Shown piece after piece: positions 6,316 to 13,580 of a stretch of DNA of 20,186 nt (positions within the stretch are counted from its first letter, which is position 1; every line of letters begins with the position of its first letter). A program made the position numbers and the translations under genes. The notes beneath the pieces are model-generated. The model did not search any database and was not told where the DNA came from. It was given only the letters and a program-made list of their open reading frames with translations. The DNA is from GCA-002722245 sp038154685. GTDB lineage: Bacteria; Bacteroidota; Bacteroidia; Flavobacteriales_C; GCA-002722245. The DNA is taken from positions 1 through 20,186 of the forward strand of contig JAYPYW010000057.1 in the NCBI GenBank assembly GCA_038154685.1, given 5' to 3'.

Positions 6316-7613
6316 TAGTCTTCGTAGGGTATGTTTTGTTGATGCGGGTCACTGGAAGGTTTTCCCATTTCTTTTAATAATTCGGCTTCTAATGCTGGAG
6401 TCATGATGTGCTCAATAGATTCTGCACTTTCGTGAACATGATCGGATTGAATTTGCATGAATTTCTGCATGTATAATTCCCATAATCTATGGACTCTTAT
6501 AATTCTTTTTGCCTCCGAAATACCTTTCTCTGTTAAAGTCCAAACCGATCCTGCATCTATTACAAGGCCGTTACCCTTTAAAATTCTTAATCCTTTGTTT
6601 AATTCAGAAGGAGCAATTGATCTGGAGTTTTGGATTTCCTTCAGGCTTCTTCCTTTTTCAACTTCGTTAGCGTTTTCGCCCAATTTATAAAGCGCTTTTA
6701 GTACGTTATCCGAAATCATTTTTTTACTGTTTTGAACAGCTTTTATCCTTCGGGTAATCAATCCTTTTTTAGAGAAAAACGCAGATAAAATTGCAATGGT
6801 AGAAAGCACAACTATTATCCATGGACCAGTTGGCATGTCAGGGGATAGGTAAGAAATGAAAACTCCAATAACGCTACTAATAACTGCGAACATTCCTGAA
6901 AGGAAAATAGACTTTTTAAAACTGTTGGTCCAGAAGAAAGCAGATGATGCTGGAGTAATGATTAATGCGCTCATTAAAATTATCCCAACTGTCTGAATAC
7001 CAATTGCTGTGCTAATAATAATTAAACCAGAGATTAAGCCTTGAGTAAGTTTGTCGTTTAGTCCAATTGTAGTAGCAAAACCTTTATCGAACAATGCAAT
7101 TTTGAAGTGCTGATAGAAGAGAGGTATGATTGCTAAAACAATGGCACACATCACGCCGAAAACATACAAATCAGAACTAATAATTGTAGCTGCTTTTCCG
7201 AATAAAAAATCTGATAATCCGCTTTGATTACTGTTGCCAGAATGTTGAATAATATTTAGCAGAATAACACCAACACTAAAAAGTACAGAAAGCGTAATTG
7301 CAATAGCCGCATCCTTTTTTATTCGAGAGGATTTAGCGATCCAATCCACAAGGTATACTGCAACAGTTCCGGCTGTCATTCCACCAGCAATTAAGTAAAT
7401 TGGGTTTTTAACTCCTGATAGCATGAACCCGATACAAATACCTGGAAGAATAGAGTGGGAGACCGCATCCACAATTAATGCTTTTTTGTTTAGTACAACC
7501 AAAACTCCAACGATTCCGCAAGTAAAGGAAAGCATCAGTGTCCCTAGCAATACACTGTTAATGTTAGCATCCTGAAAAGAAAAGAATTCTATGAAGCTTT
7601 CCCAAAAGTTCAT
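6315..7613 (-). CDS. mntC: ABC metal permease fused to a DtxR/MntR-like domain
   Basis: This 432-residue protein has two parts. Residues 1-280 are an ABC-3 family permease with many membrane segments and the motif DAVSHSILPG (49-58). Residues about 297-429 resemble a DtxR/MntR regulator: a winged-helix region (301-365, with 'LKALYKLGE' and 'LTEKGISEAKRII') followed by the metal-binding and dimerisation helices. There the expected ligands are present as H375 in HRLWE and E398, E401, H402 in ESIEH, and a late SDPHQQNIP matches the DPHG..IP strand of MntR. It lacks the N-terminal Asp ligand helix and the FeoA/SH3 domain of the separate MntR. The ATG overlaps the mntB stop by 1 nt. I recall such permease-regulator fusions in other bacteria; their function is not clear to me. 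Confidence 0.93.
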   Translation of the reverse strand: MNFWESFIEFFSFQDANINSVLLGTLMLSFTCGIVGVLVVLNKKALIVDAVSHSILPGICIGFMLSGVKNPIYLIAGGMTAGTVAVYLVDWIAKSSRIKKDAAIAITLSVLFSVGVILLNIIQHSGNSNQSGLSDFLFGKAATIISSDLYVFGVMCAIVLAIIPLFYQHFKIALFDKGFATTIGLNDKLTQGLISGLIIISTAIGIQTVGIILMSALIITPASSAFFWTNSFKKSIFLSGMFAVISSVIGVFISYLSPDMPTGPWIIVVLSTIAILSAFFSKKGLITRRIKAVQNSKKMISDNVLKALYKLGENANEVEKGRSLKEIQNSRSIAPSELNKGLRILKGNGLVIDAGSVWTLTEKGISEAKRIIRVHRLWELYMQKFMQIQSDHVHESAESIEHIMTPALEAELLKEMGKPSSDPHQQNIPYED

Positions 7614-8401
7614 TACGACTCTCTGATTGGAAATTGTTTCTCTTTAAAAATCTGACCGATTTGCTCCAGCATACTTAGGTTTCCACCGTAAGTGTTTTGA
7701 AGTGTTTCAGTGGTAAAGACTTCCTGAATTGGTCCGCTGCCGACGATTCTTTTGTTGATTAGTACCATCCAGTCGAAATAGTCCATTGCAGATTGTAAAT
7801 CATGGTGAACTACAAAAATTGTTTTTCCTTCTTTTTGCAATTCTAAAAGAATATCGACTATAGCCTTTTCACTGGCCATATCAACACCAGCGAAAGGTTC
7901 ATCCATGAAATATAAATCTGCTTCTTGTGCCAAAGCTCTTGCAATAAATACTCTTTGTTGTTGTCCTCCTGAGAGTTCCGAGATATGTCTGTCGGCAAAA
8001 TCAAGCATCTTTACTTTTTTAAGAGCTTCTATGGCTATCTGCTTGTCTTCTTTATTTAATCGCTTAAATAGACTCTTCTTACCGTACCGTCCCATTTCAA
8101 CAACGTCAAGCACGGTTGCGGGAAAATCCCAATCAACCGATTCCTTTTGGGGGACGTATGCAACTTTATGACGAACCTTCTTTAATGAATCATTAAATAT
8201 CTTAACAAAACCGCTTGAAGTAGGGATAAGTCCCATGATGGATTTAAGTAGTGTAGATTTACCAGCTCCATTTGGTCCGATAATTCCAACCATTTTGCCC
8301 TTAGGAATACTGAAGTCGACGTTCCATAAAACAGGCTTATTGTCATAAGCAACTGTTAAATCATGTACTTCTAATATAGGATTGTCTACTTGCTTAATCA
8401 T
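7613..8401 (-). CDS. mntB: Metal ABC transporter ATP-binding protein
   Basis: This 262-residue cytoplasmic ATPase powers the importer. It shows Walker A GPNGAGKST (42-50), the Q-loop Q85, the ABC signature LSGGQ (143-147), Walker B with the catalytic pair D167/E168 in LYFMDEP, and the H-loop in VVHH (199-200). Segments such as 'VDWDFPATVLDVVEMGRYG' are typical of the Mn/Zn (MntB/ZnuC/TroB) branch. Its ATG shares ATGA with the mntA stop (4-nt overlap), and its stop overlaps the mntC start. The symbol follows the B. subtilis scheme and is assigned by context; close zinc homologues would look alike. Confidence 0.95.
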   Translation of the reverse strand: MIKQVDNPILEVHDLTVAYDNKPVLWNVDFSIPKGKMVGIIGPNGAGKSTLLKSIMGLIPTSSGFVKIFNDSLKKVRHKVAYVPQKESVDWDFPATVLDVVEMGRYGKKSLFKRLNKEDKQIAIEALKKVKMLDFADRHISELSGGQQQRVFIARALAQEADLYFMDEPFAGVDMASEKAIVDILLELQKEGKTIFVVHHDLQSAMDYFDWMVLINKRIVGSGPIQEVFTTETLQNTYGGNLSMLEQIGQIFKEKQFPIRES

Positions 8402-9324
8402 TTACTTAAACCGCTAACTATGGTGTTAGTATTTTTTTGAATCATTTTGATGTAAGTATCAGCGCCACTTTGAGTGTCACCTAATCCATCACTGTATAAT
8501 GTTCCGCCGATTTTAAGGTCTAAACCTTTTCCTTGGCAACCCTCAATAACCGATTGGATGTTTTTCTCGGAAACTGAATTCTCCACAAAAATTGCGGGTA
8601 TACCTCTTTCTACAATGAAATCAGTTAGCTCAGTAATTCCTCTAATTGAAATATCAGAAGCCGTTGAAATTCCTTGAACACCCTTAACTTCAATGTTAAA
8701 TAGCCTTCCGTAGTATCCAAATGCATCATGAGCAGTTATCAGCACTCTTGAAGAATCCGGGATTTGATCGATTGATGCTTTAACTTTTCTTTCCAATTCG
8801 AATAACTCATTAGTATAGGAGGTGGTTGCAGAATCAATATAAGTTTTAGCAGCAGGGTATTTAGCAGAGAATTGTTTTCCTGCTAATTGAATAGAGGTAG
8901 CAAAAAGGTTTACATCATGCCAAAAGTGCGGGTCGTGTGCAGAACCAAATTCGGCTGTTTTTCTTAACCTCTCCTCAGGAACAATGTCACCTAAGCTAAT
9001 TACAAAACTATTTTTTCCAATTTCTGTAATGGCATCAATTAGATTTGATTCAAAATGAATTCCATTATAAACAATGGCATCCGCGGCCATCATATCCTTC
9101 ATTTCTGAGGTCTTACTCTTGTAGGTATGAGGGTCAACACCAGGTCCCATTAAGGCTTTAACTTCAAAATCAGGAGGGAGGATGTTGGTGATAGCATCTG
9201 CAATAACTCCGGTTGTACATAGTACTTGGGTTTTATTCGAATCAGTAGATTTAGATTCTTGAGCTCCGCAGCTAACTAACGCCGCAATTCCAACTATCGC
9301 AATTGTGTTTTTTATCAACTTCAT
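8398..9324 (-). CDS. mntA: Metal-binding ABC transporter lipoprotein
   Basis: This 308-residue solute-binding lipoprotein belongs to cluster A-I (TroA/MntA/PsaA/ZnuA). The signal peptide ends with lipobox LVSC (C19). Four expected metal ligands are visible: H66 in GVDPHTY, H133 in DPHFWHD, H199 in AHDAFGYYG and D279 in LYSDGLG, the His-His-His-Asp pattern reported for TroA. The His-rich loop typical of ZnuA is absent, which argues for Mn (or Mn/Fe/Zn mixed) over a pure zinc system. It follows mntR by 1 nt and overlaps mntB by 4 nt. The metal identity is inferred from the ligands and the linked mntR. Confidence 0.94.
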   Translation of the reverse strand: MKLIKNTIAIVGIAALVSCGAQESKSTDSNKTQVLCTTGVIADAITNILPPDFEVKALMGPGVDPHTYKSKTSEMKDMMAADAIVYNGIHFESNLIDAITEIGKNSFVISLGDIVPEERLRKTAEFGSAHDPHFWHDVNLFATSIQLAGKQFSAKYPAAKTYIDSATTSYTNELFELERKVKASIDQIPDSSRVLITAHDAFGYYGRLFNIEVKGVQGISTASDISIRGITELTDFIVERGIPAIFVENSVSEKNIQSVIEGCQGKGLDLKIGGTLYSDGLGDTQSGADTYIKMIQKNTNTIVSGLSK

Positions 9325-9325
9325 C

Positions 9326-9988
9326 TTAATTTTCTTTCGACACGTTTAAGTTTTGAGCAACCAATTCAGAGAAGGTTAGCTCAGTATCTTTGTTAATTTT
9401 AACTTTCAATGATTTATCAAACTTGAAATAATCTAGTATTTCAATTGAGGATCCAAGTTTAAGATTGATTCCATCTAAGTATCTCAAAAATTCCTTAGAA
9501 TCTTCTGATACTCCTATAAGGATAGACTTTTCACCAATCGTTAATTCGTTTAGTTTATATTGATTTAGCTCAGGGAACTTACCGTTTTTATCAGGGATTG
9601 GATCTCCGTGCGGATCAGTTTTAGGGAAGCCTAAATGTTCGTCTAATTTATCAATTAGCTTGGGGGATTTAATGTGCTCTAATTGCTCTGCAATTTCATG
9701 GATTTCATCCCAGCCAAACTTTAGCTTTTCAACTAAGAAAACCTCCCATAAACGGTGTTTTCTAATAACATGTAAAGCAATATCCTCTCCTTCGCTAGTT
9801 AATGTGGTTCCTTGGTATTTTACATAGTTAACCAAACCTTTGTCGGCTAGTTTTTTAACCATATCCGAAACAGAGGAAGCCTTTGTAGAAAGCTCTTCTG
9901 CAATGGAGTTTGTGGAAACACCCTGCTTAGTAGGTCCGCTTAACTTAAATATTGCTTTTAAATAATCCTCGGTAGTACTTGTTTGCAT
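9326..9988 (-). CDS. mntR: DtxR/MntR-family metal-dependent repressor
   Basis: This 220-residue cytoplasmic regulator represses metal uptake genes when loaded with metal. An N-terminal winged helix (about 1-65) starts with TTEDYLKAIFKL. The metal and dimerisation domain (about 75-130) has H78 in HRLWE and E101, E104, H105 in AEQLEH, plus the DPHGDPIP strand. A C-terminal FeoA/SH3-like domain spans about 145-210. D8 is at the same position as the D8 ligand of B. subtilis MntR, but the position of its E11 is Lys. It is the first gene of the operon, with an operator-like inverted repeat over the promoter, so self-repression is likely. Mn specificity is an inference; iron cannot be excluded. Confidence 0.93.
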   Translation of the reverse strand: MQTSTTEDYLKAIFKLSGPTKQGVSTNSIAEELSTKASSVSDMVKKLADKGLVNYVKYQGTTLTSEGEDIALHVIRKHRLWEVFLVEKLKFGWDEIHEIAEQLEHIKSPKLIDKLDEHLGFPKTDPHGDPIPDKNGKFPELNQYKLNELTIGEKSILIGVSEDSKEFLRYLDGINLKLGSSIEILDYFKFDKSLKVKINKDTELTFSELVAQNLNVSKEN

Positions 9989-9999
9989 ACGCTTTGGAA

Positions 10000-10036
10000 T
10001 TTAGACAAAGATAAAACAAATTTAGGCTTGTCTAAA
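10000..10036 (-). promoter_or_regulatory. mntR operon promoter with likely MntR operator
   Basis: Two 9-bp arms, TTTAGACAA (10000-10008) and TTGTCTAAA (10028-10036), form a perfect inverted repeat. The right arm is part of a 16-bp imperfect palindrome TTTAGGCTTGTCTAAA (10021-10036) of the size bound by DtxR-family dimers. Between and over the arms, the minus strand carries TATCTTTG (10013-10006), an exact match to the Bacteroidota -7 box TAnnTTTG, 18 nt upstream of the mntR ATG. A repressor here would cover the promoter. The bases are seen; the binding is inferred. Confidence 0.65.
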
Positions 10037-10165
10037 TACCATGTTTGGGGTAATCGAAAATAGAGGGCTTTTTCTCCCCTCAGTCCTGCGTACAACTCCC
10101 CTTGCGTGGAGCGTTTCAGTTTTACTTTGTAAATTGAAATTTGGTATAAGCCGCCAATCGCGCAG

Positions 10166-10225
10166 TCCTTCGACTCCGCTCAGGATGACCCAGCGCGCCA
10201 TGTCACCCTGAGCGGAGTTGAAGGG
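10166..10225. repeat. Inverted pair of the dispersed 24-bp repeat, copies B and C
   Basis: Copies at 10166-10189 (plus) and 10202-10225 (minus) face each other with a 12-nt spacer and match at 21 of 24 positions, so the RNA would fold into a long hairpin. Both resemble copy A at 5387-5410. The pair ends 15 nt downstream of the MmcQ-family stop and lies between that gene and the mntR promoter. No T-run follows on the minus strand, so if it ends transcription it is not a classical terminator. The remaining part of this spacer (10041-10165) holds only a weak hairpin (10114-10139) and nothing else I recognise. Confidence 0.85.
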
Positions 10226-10240
10226 CGGGTGTGGGCAATC

Positions 10241-10591
10241 TTATAGCTCATCAATCTCTTTCTGTTTCTTCTTAGTGAGTTTCGCTTTTACAGCTTCGTA
10301 TGAGTTGGAAACTAACTCTTTTATCAAGGAATCAGGAACTAATTCTATATCCTGAATTTGAACCCATTGCTTTTTTGCTAAATACGGGGCTTGTTTGAAA
10401 TTGTCGTCTTCGATTAATTCGAAAAAGGTTTCTTCATCTACTTTTACTGAACATCTTGTAGGAATTGCATCAGCAGAAGAGAGTACGAAAATCTTTTCTG
10501 CAACCATAAAAACTAGGTTAACTTCCCATTTTATTTCTTCGGAGGTTCCTTTAAGGGAAAGAGCATAGTTGCGGAGTTCTTCGATGTTCAT
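10241..10591 (-). CDS. MmcQ/YjbR family protein
   Basis: This 116-residue small cytoplasmic protein of the MmcQ/YjbR family has a CyaY-like fold. Family features are the N-terminal helix NIEELRNYALSLKGTSEEIKW, the central VFMVAEKIFVLSS strand pair, 'CSVKVDEETFFELIE', and 'YLAKKQWVQIQ' before the C-terminal helices ending in a Lys-rich tail. Some members have been described as DNA-binding, but the cellular role is not established. The length is normal for the family. It lies 45 bp downstream of the EamA transporter gene on the same strand and could be read with it. A hairpin-forming repeat pair follows the stop. Confidence 0.88.
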   Translation of the reverse strand: MNIEELRNYALSLKGTSEEIKWEVNLVFMVAEKIFVLSSADAIPTRCSVKVDEETFFELIEDDNFKQAPYLAKKQWVQIQDIELVPDSLIKELVSNSYEAVKAKLTKKKQKEIDEL

Positions 10592-10605
10592 GGTGTGAAA
10601 ATATG

Positions 10606-10657
10606 AAAGACAAAATACAGGAGAGAAAAACCAGGATTAATTTTGTATTTCGTCTTT
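10606..10657. repeat. 14-bp inverted repeat across the EamA-gene stop
   Basis: AAAGACAAAATACA (10606-10619) and TGTATTTCGTCTTT (10644-10657) are inverted copies matching at 13 of 14 positions, separated by 24 nt that contain the EamA-gene stop (10637-10639). The right arm and the neighbouring bases, read on the minus strand, are rich in the AAAGAC/AAAGACGAAA type of simple repeat, and they encode the last residues RQETKDEIQN. The element could form an mRNA hairpin between the two genes. Confidence 0.6.
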
Positions 10658-11557
10658 TGTCTCTTGTCTTTTATTTTTTAACGTCCCATTAATAATCATA
10701 ACCGCTAAAACGCCTAATACCATACCAATCATAGTATGCCATTCAATAACTTCACCAAGTGTAAAATAAGAGGTTAAAACAGCGCTCACTGGGACCAGGA
10801 AAATAAATGTGCTTGCTTTTTCGGCGCCAATAACTGTTGTGGCTGATAAATAGGTAACTGTCGCAAAGCTTGAATTGATTATTCCAAAGAAGGCCATGTT
10901 CCACCAGAATAATGAATCGGCATTTCTAAAGATGTTTATTACATCCGAGAAATCTACAAAAGGAATCATTAAAACAGGTACAGTTAAATGTAGCCAAAAG
11001 CTAAAAACAATTGGGTGAGTGTAAGGCTTTGAGAAAGAAGTCATTTTACTCATTAATGCCCAAAGGAGGGAGGCTGCAATGAAAAGCAGATTTCCTGGGG
11101 CAAAAATAGCTTCCGAATTATCCCAAATTTTTAAAAGAAAACTTCCACCTAGTAAACCAAGGGCCAGACCAAGTAATTCCATTTTTTTAGGAACTACTTT
11201 ACTTAGGATTAAACCTATTAAGAAGGCAAATAAGGGATTAGTAACTGTAACTAAAACTCCAGCGGCTCCTGCGTTTCCTAATTGTAAACCTCTGAAAAAA
11301 GAAGTTGTGTATAGTCCCAAAAATATCGAAGCCCCGAATAGGTACTTTAATCCGGCTTTTTTTATTTCGAACCGCAGTCCCATTAGTTTAACTGTTGGAA
11401 GAAGCATTAGAATTACAACAAAGAATCTGATGAAAGCAACAGATAACGCATCTCCATAGCGGCCCATCACCTTGGCGGAAGACCAGCTTATTCCCCAGAT
11501 AACCATGCTGATACATACTAGGATTAGAAGTATGGTATGTTTGCGTTTTGTTTTCAT
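10637..11557 (-). CDS. EamA/DMT superfamily transporter
   Basis: This 306-residue inner-membrane protein of the drug/metabolite transporter superfamily is built from two EamA repeats of five helices each (about 5-145 and 155-295). Recognisable are the N-terminal 'MVIWGISWSSAKVMGRYGDALSVAFIRFF' and the second-repeat 'PVSAVLTSYFTLGEVIEWHTMIGMVLGVLAV', with the conserved Gly/Glu near the start of the last helix pair. The substrate is unknown; family members export amino acids, nucleosides or toxic compounds. The charged tail (about 10 residues) overlaps a repeat element and may not be native. A long imperfect hairpin begins 10 nt upstream of the ATG. Confidence 0.9.
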   Translation of the reverse strand: MKTKRKHTILLILVCISMVIWGISWSSAKVMGRYGDALSVAFIRFFVVILMLLPTVKLMGLRFEIKKAGLKYLFGASIFLGLYTTSFFRGLQLGNAGAAGVLVTVTNPLFAFLIGLILSKVVPKKMELLGLALGLLGGSFLLKIWDNSEAIFAPGNLLFIAASLLWALMSKMTSFSKPYTHPIVFSFWLHLTVPVLMIPFVDFSDVINIFRNADSLFWWNMAFFGIINSSFATVTYLSATTVIGAEKASTFIFLVPVSAVLTSYFTLGEVIEWHTMIGMVLGVLAVMIINGTLKNKRQETKDEIQN

Positions 11558-11566
11558 ATTTTTTTA

Positions 11567-11643
11567 TCGCACACAGAGTCTGAGGAGTATGAAGAGAACT
11601 TATGGTTTTAAAACTCTTTAGAATCTTTGGATTCTGTGTGCGA
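11567..11643. repeat. Long imperfect hairpin upstream of the EamA gene
   Basis: The outer arms TCGCACACAGAG (11567-11578) and TTCTGTGTGCGA (11632-11643) match at 11 of 12 positions. The inner arms also pair, with mismatches that are mostly G/A transitions and so still allow G-U pairs in RNA. The outer words resemble the 'CACAGATT...CTGTGTGCGA' intergenic repeats I recall from other Bacteroidota. It lies 10 nt upstream of the EamA ATG, so it would be in that gene's leader or cover its promoter. Confidence 0.75.
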
Positions 11644-11657
11644 AAATAAATCAAGCA

Positions 11658-11757
11658 CGTCATTCTGAAGGAGGAACGACTGAAGAACCTCAACTATTGT
11701 TTGACGTTATGACTTGAGATCCTTCAATCGTTTCTGCGTCACTCAATCAGGATGACG
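11658..11757. repeat. About 100-bp palindromic intergenic element
   Basis: The left end CGTCATTCTGA (11658) and right end TCAGGATGACG (11757) are inverted, and the similarity continues inward with indels (for example GAAGAACCTCAA against TTGAGATCCTTC). The CGTCAT...ATGACG termini and size resemble a small non-autonomous mobile or hairpin element. No open reading frame or transposase is inside. It ends 12 nt downstream of the stop of the 565-residue lipoprotein gene. Confidence 0.7.
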
Positions 11758-11769
11758 AACTAGAGCTAA

Positions 11770-13467
11770 TCAAATAGGCAAATCCTGAGACTCTGATTGC
11801 ATTAAACTTTTAACCTTGTTTAAATCTGATTGAGAACCGTAGAAAAGTTCTAAGAAATCTGGATCATCTTTTAGGGTCAAGAGTTTATCTTCATTTAATA
11901 CTTTATTGATACCTTGAAGAATCAGGTTGGCATTAATTTCATCTTTTTTATTTTCAGGATATACGAAAACTGCCTTATTGTAACCAATGATTAAAATAGA
12001 GTAGGTGTTGTTATCAAACTCAGATTTGAAAACTAGATTCTTGGCCTCCCCACTCAGTTGATTTTTAATTCCATTTAAAATAAAGTCGTATTTAATCGGC
12101 GTTTGCGCTGCCCATTTATCAATTGAAACCAACTTGTTGTTGTAATGCAATATGTTTTTAACTAAACTGTTTTTCCCTTGATAAACTTCATTGGTTTTTA
12201 CTTGCTTTAAAGTGGCATGATCGATTGAGTCTGTTACCTTTAGAGCAAATAAGTCTAAAACAATTTCTTCATATGTTTCCGGAGCTGGTTTTGGTTGATT
12301 AGCACTTCTTTGCAATTTTGAAATCAAATTTTTGTCTTTTAAATATCGATCTGCCTCGAGTAGGTAATGTTTACATCCCATTTTAGAGAATATGTAGTTG
12401 ATCTTTTTGCCAACTTCTGGACTCATATACTTATGCTTAGCTAGCATTTGTAAAGTTCGAACAGGAATAATAGAATCTGCTTGCATCCCATAAACTAGTG
12501 GAATAGCGGGAAGAGTCTTTAAAAACATCTTGCGATTTCCTAGTTGTTTGAGTAGTATTGATTTTGCTCTTCCGTCTTTAGCATTTACCAAGTTTTCAAA
12601 AACTTGGTAAATCATCACACCTTGTTTTAAACAAACATTATGAACCGTTTTGGCTTTTTTACCGCCGTTTTGTAACATCATTTTCAAATAAGAAGCGGCA
12701 ATTTCACTTCTGTCTTCCTTCTGAGTAAGGGTTGAGATATCCTTAGGTGTAACCCATTTAGATTTGTAGGCAAGAAGCGCTGCAGTAATTGCTTTATCCT
12801 TAATTAGACTGTCTTTTGAGTTTGAAAACTGTCGCAATCCAAAAATAATATCTTCTTGTAAGTCCTTAGAAATTTTCTTTCTTTTGATTTGATCAGTAAC
12901 ATCGGTTAAAACTTCCATGTTTTTTCCTTTTCTCCCGATCCAGTAAAAGTATTTCGCTTTGTATTTTTCCTGGCCGTTTTTAAATCGATCAACAAAAGCG
13001 GCTTCGTAGTTCAATCCTAATATCCCAATAGCCTTCATAGCTTGGCGCTCGATAGTTGTATCGTTTAACAAGCTCATTAAGTTGGTTTTAATAGACTCAG
13101 AATTTAATGAATATTTAATCGGTTTAAATTGTATGAATTCATTTAGGAAAGTTTCTATTTCCTCATATTTTTTAGAAGTTAAAAGGCTGTTAATCGAATC
13201 GTAAGCCAAAGAATCATACTCAGCCAATCGCATAGCTAATGATAGTGTGTCTAAACGATCCCTTTCAGCAGCCTCTTGTTCTGCTTTGATCTGATTTTTA
13301 AGCTCGGCCACCTTTTCAAAATCTGTGATGGCTTCTATTTGTGGTTGTTCTTTTATTACCTCTGTTTTAACTTCCTTAATTACTTCAGAAAGTTTAACAG
13401 GTTTCTTTTCTTCTGTACACGCAAACACAGCAAAACACACGAATAATGCAACTACTGAATTTTTCAT
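11770..13467 (-). CDS. Large lipoprotein with helical-repeat body, unknown function
   Basis: I place the start at the ATG at 13465-13467, giving 565 residues, because it begins with a clean lipoprotein signal (MKNSVVALFVCFAVFAC, lipobox AVFAC, Cys17). The frame is open for 35 more codons upstream, but those lack signal features and would bury the signal inside the protein. After the Cys comes a Lys/Glu-rich stretch (about 20-75, possible coiled coil or linker). The body is mostly helical and resembles HEAT-like repeats ('ERQAMKAIGILGLNYEAAFVDRF', 'QEDIIFGLRQFSNSKDSLIKDKAI'). No catalytic motif is visible. It is likely membrane-anchored and faces the periplasm. It is divergent from the FAD-oxidase gene; a TAACCTTTTG stretch (13537-13528, minus) could be part of its promoter. 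Confidence 0.8.
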   Translation of the reverse strand: MKNSVVALFVCFAVFACTEEKKPVKLSEVIKEVKTEVIKEQPQIEAITDFEKVAELKNQIKAEQEAAERDRLDTLSLAMRLAEYDSLAYDSINSLLTSKKYEEIETFLNEFIQFKPIKYSLNSESIKTNLMSLLNDTTIERQAMKAIGILGLNYEAAFVDRFKNGQEKYKAKYFYWIGRKGKNMEVLTDVTDQIKRKKISKDLQEDIIFGLRQFSNSKDSLIKDKAITAALLAYKSKWVTPKDISTLTQKEDRSEIAASYLKMMLQNGGKKAKTVHNVCLKQGVMIYQVFENLVNAKDGRAKSILLKQLGNRKMFLKTLPAIPLVYGMQADSIIPVRTLQMLAKHKYMSPEVGKKINYIFSKMGCKHYLLEADRYLKDKNLISKLQRSANQPKPAPETYEEIVLDLFALKVTDSIDHATLKQVKTNEVYQGKNSLVKNILHYNNKLVSIDKWAAQTPIKYDFILNGIKNQLSGEAKNLVFKSEFDNNTYSILIIGYNKAVFVYPENKKDEINANLILQGINKVLNEDKLLTLKDDPDFLELFYGSQSDLNKVKSLMQSESQDLPI

Positions 13468-13580
13468 ATGTAGGGATTTTAGTAAGTAAATCATTTTAGT
13501 TCTATATCGTTTTACTTGGCAGAGAGTCAAAAGGTTATAATTCACTACTTTATGGTTCATAACTTTAACCAATTAGAAGG

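Noticed and set aside
5428..9988. Zinc (ZnuABC) rather than manganese assignment of the ABC operon
   Set aside because: The binding protein lacks the His-rich loop of ZnuA and the operon is led by a DtxR/MntR-type regulator rather than Zur; Mn is favoured but not proven.
10114..10139. Hairpin TTTCAGTTTTAC / GTAAATTGAAA as a terminator or riboswitch
   Set aside because: The stem is AT-rich with a bulge, no T-run follows on either useful strand, and nothing matches a known riboswitch.
11388..11693. Minus-strand 101-residue frame over the EamA gene start
   Set aside because: It is out of frame with the EamA protein and its N-terminus is translated from intergenic repeat elements.
11558..11769. 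Possible insertion sequence between the EamA and lipoprotein genes
   Set aside because: There are inverted repeats but no transposase frame or remnant, so only small non-coding elements are supported.
13468..13572. 35-residue N-terminal extension of the 565-residue lipoprotein
   Set aside because: It would place the lipoprotein signal peptide in the interior, and the extension has no signal or domain features.
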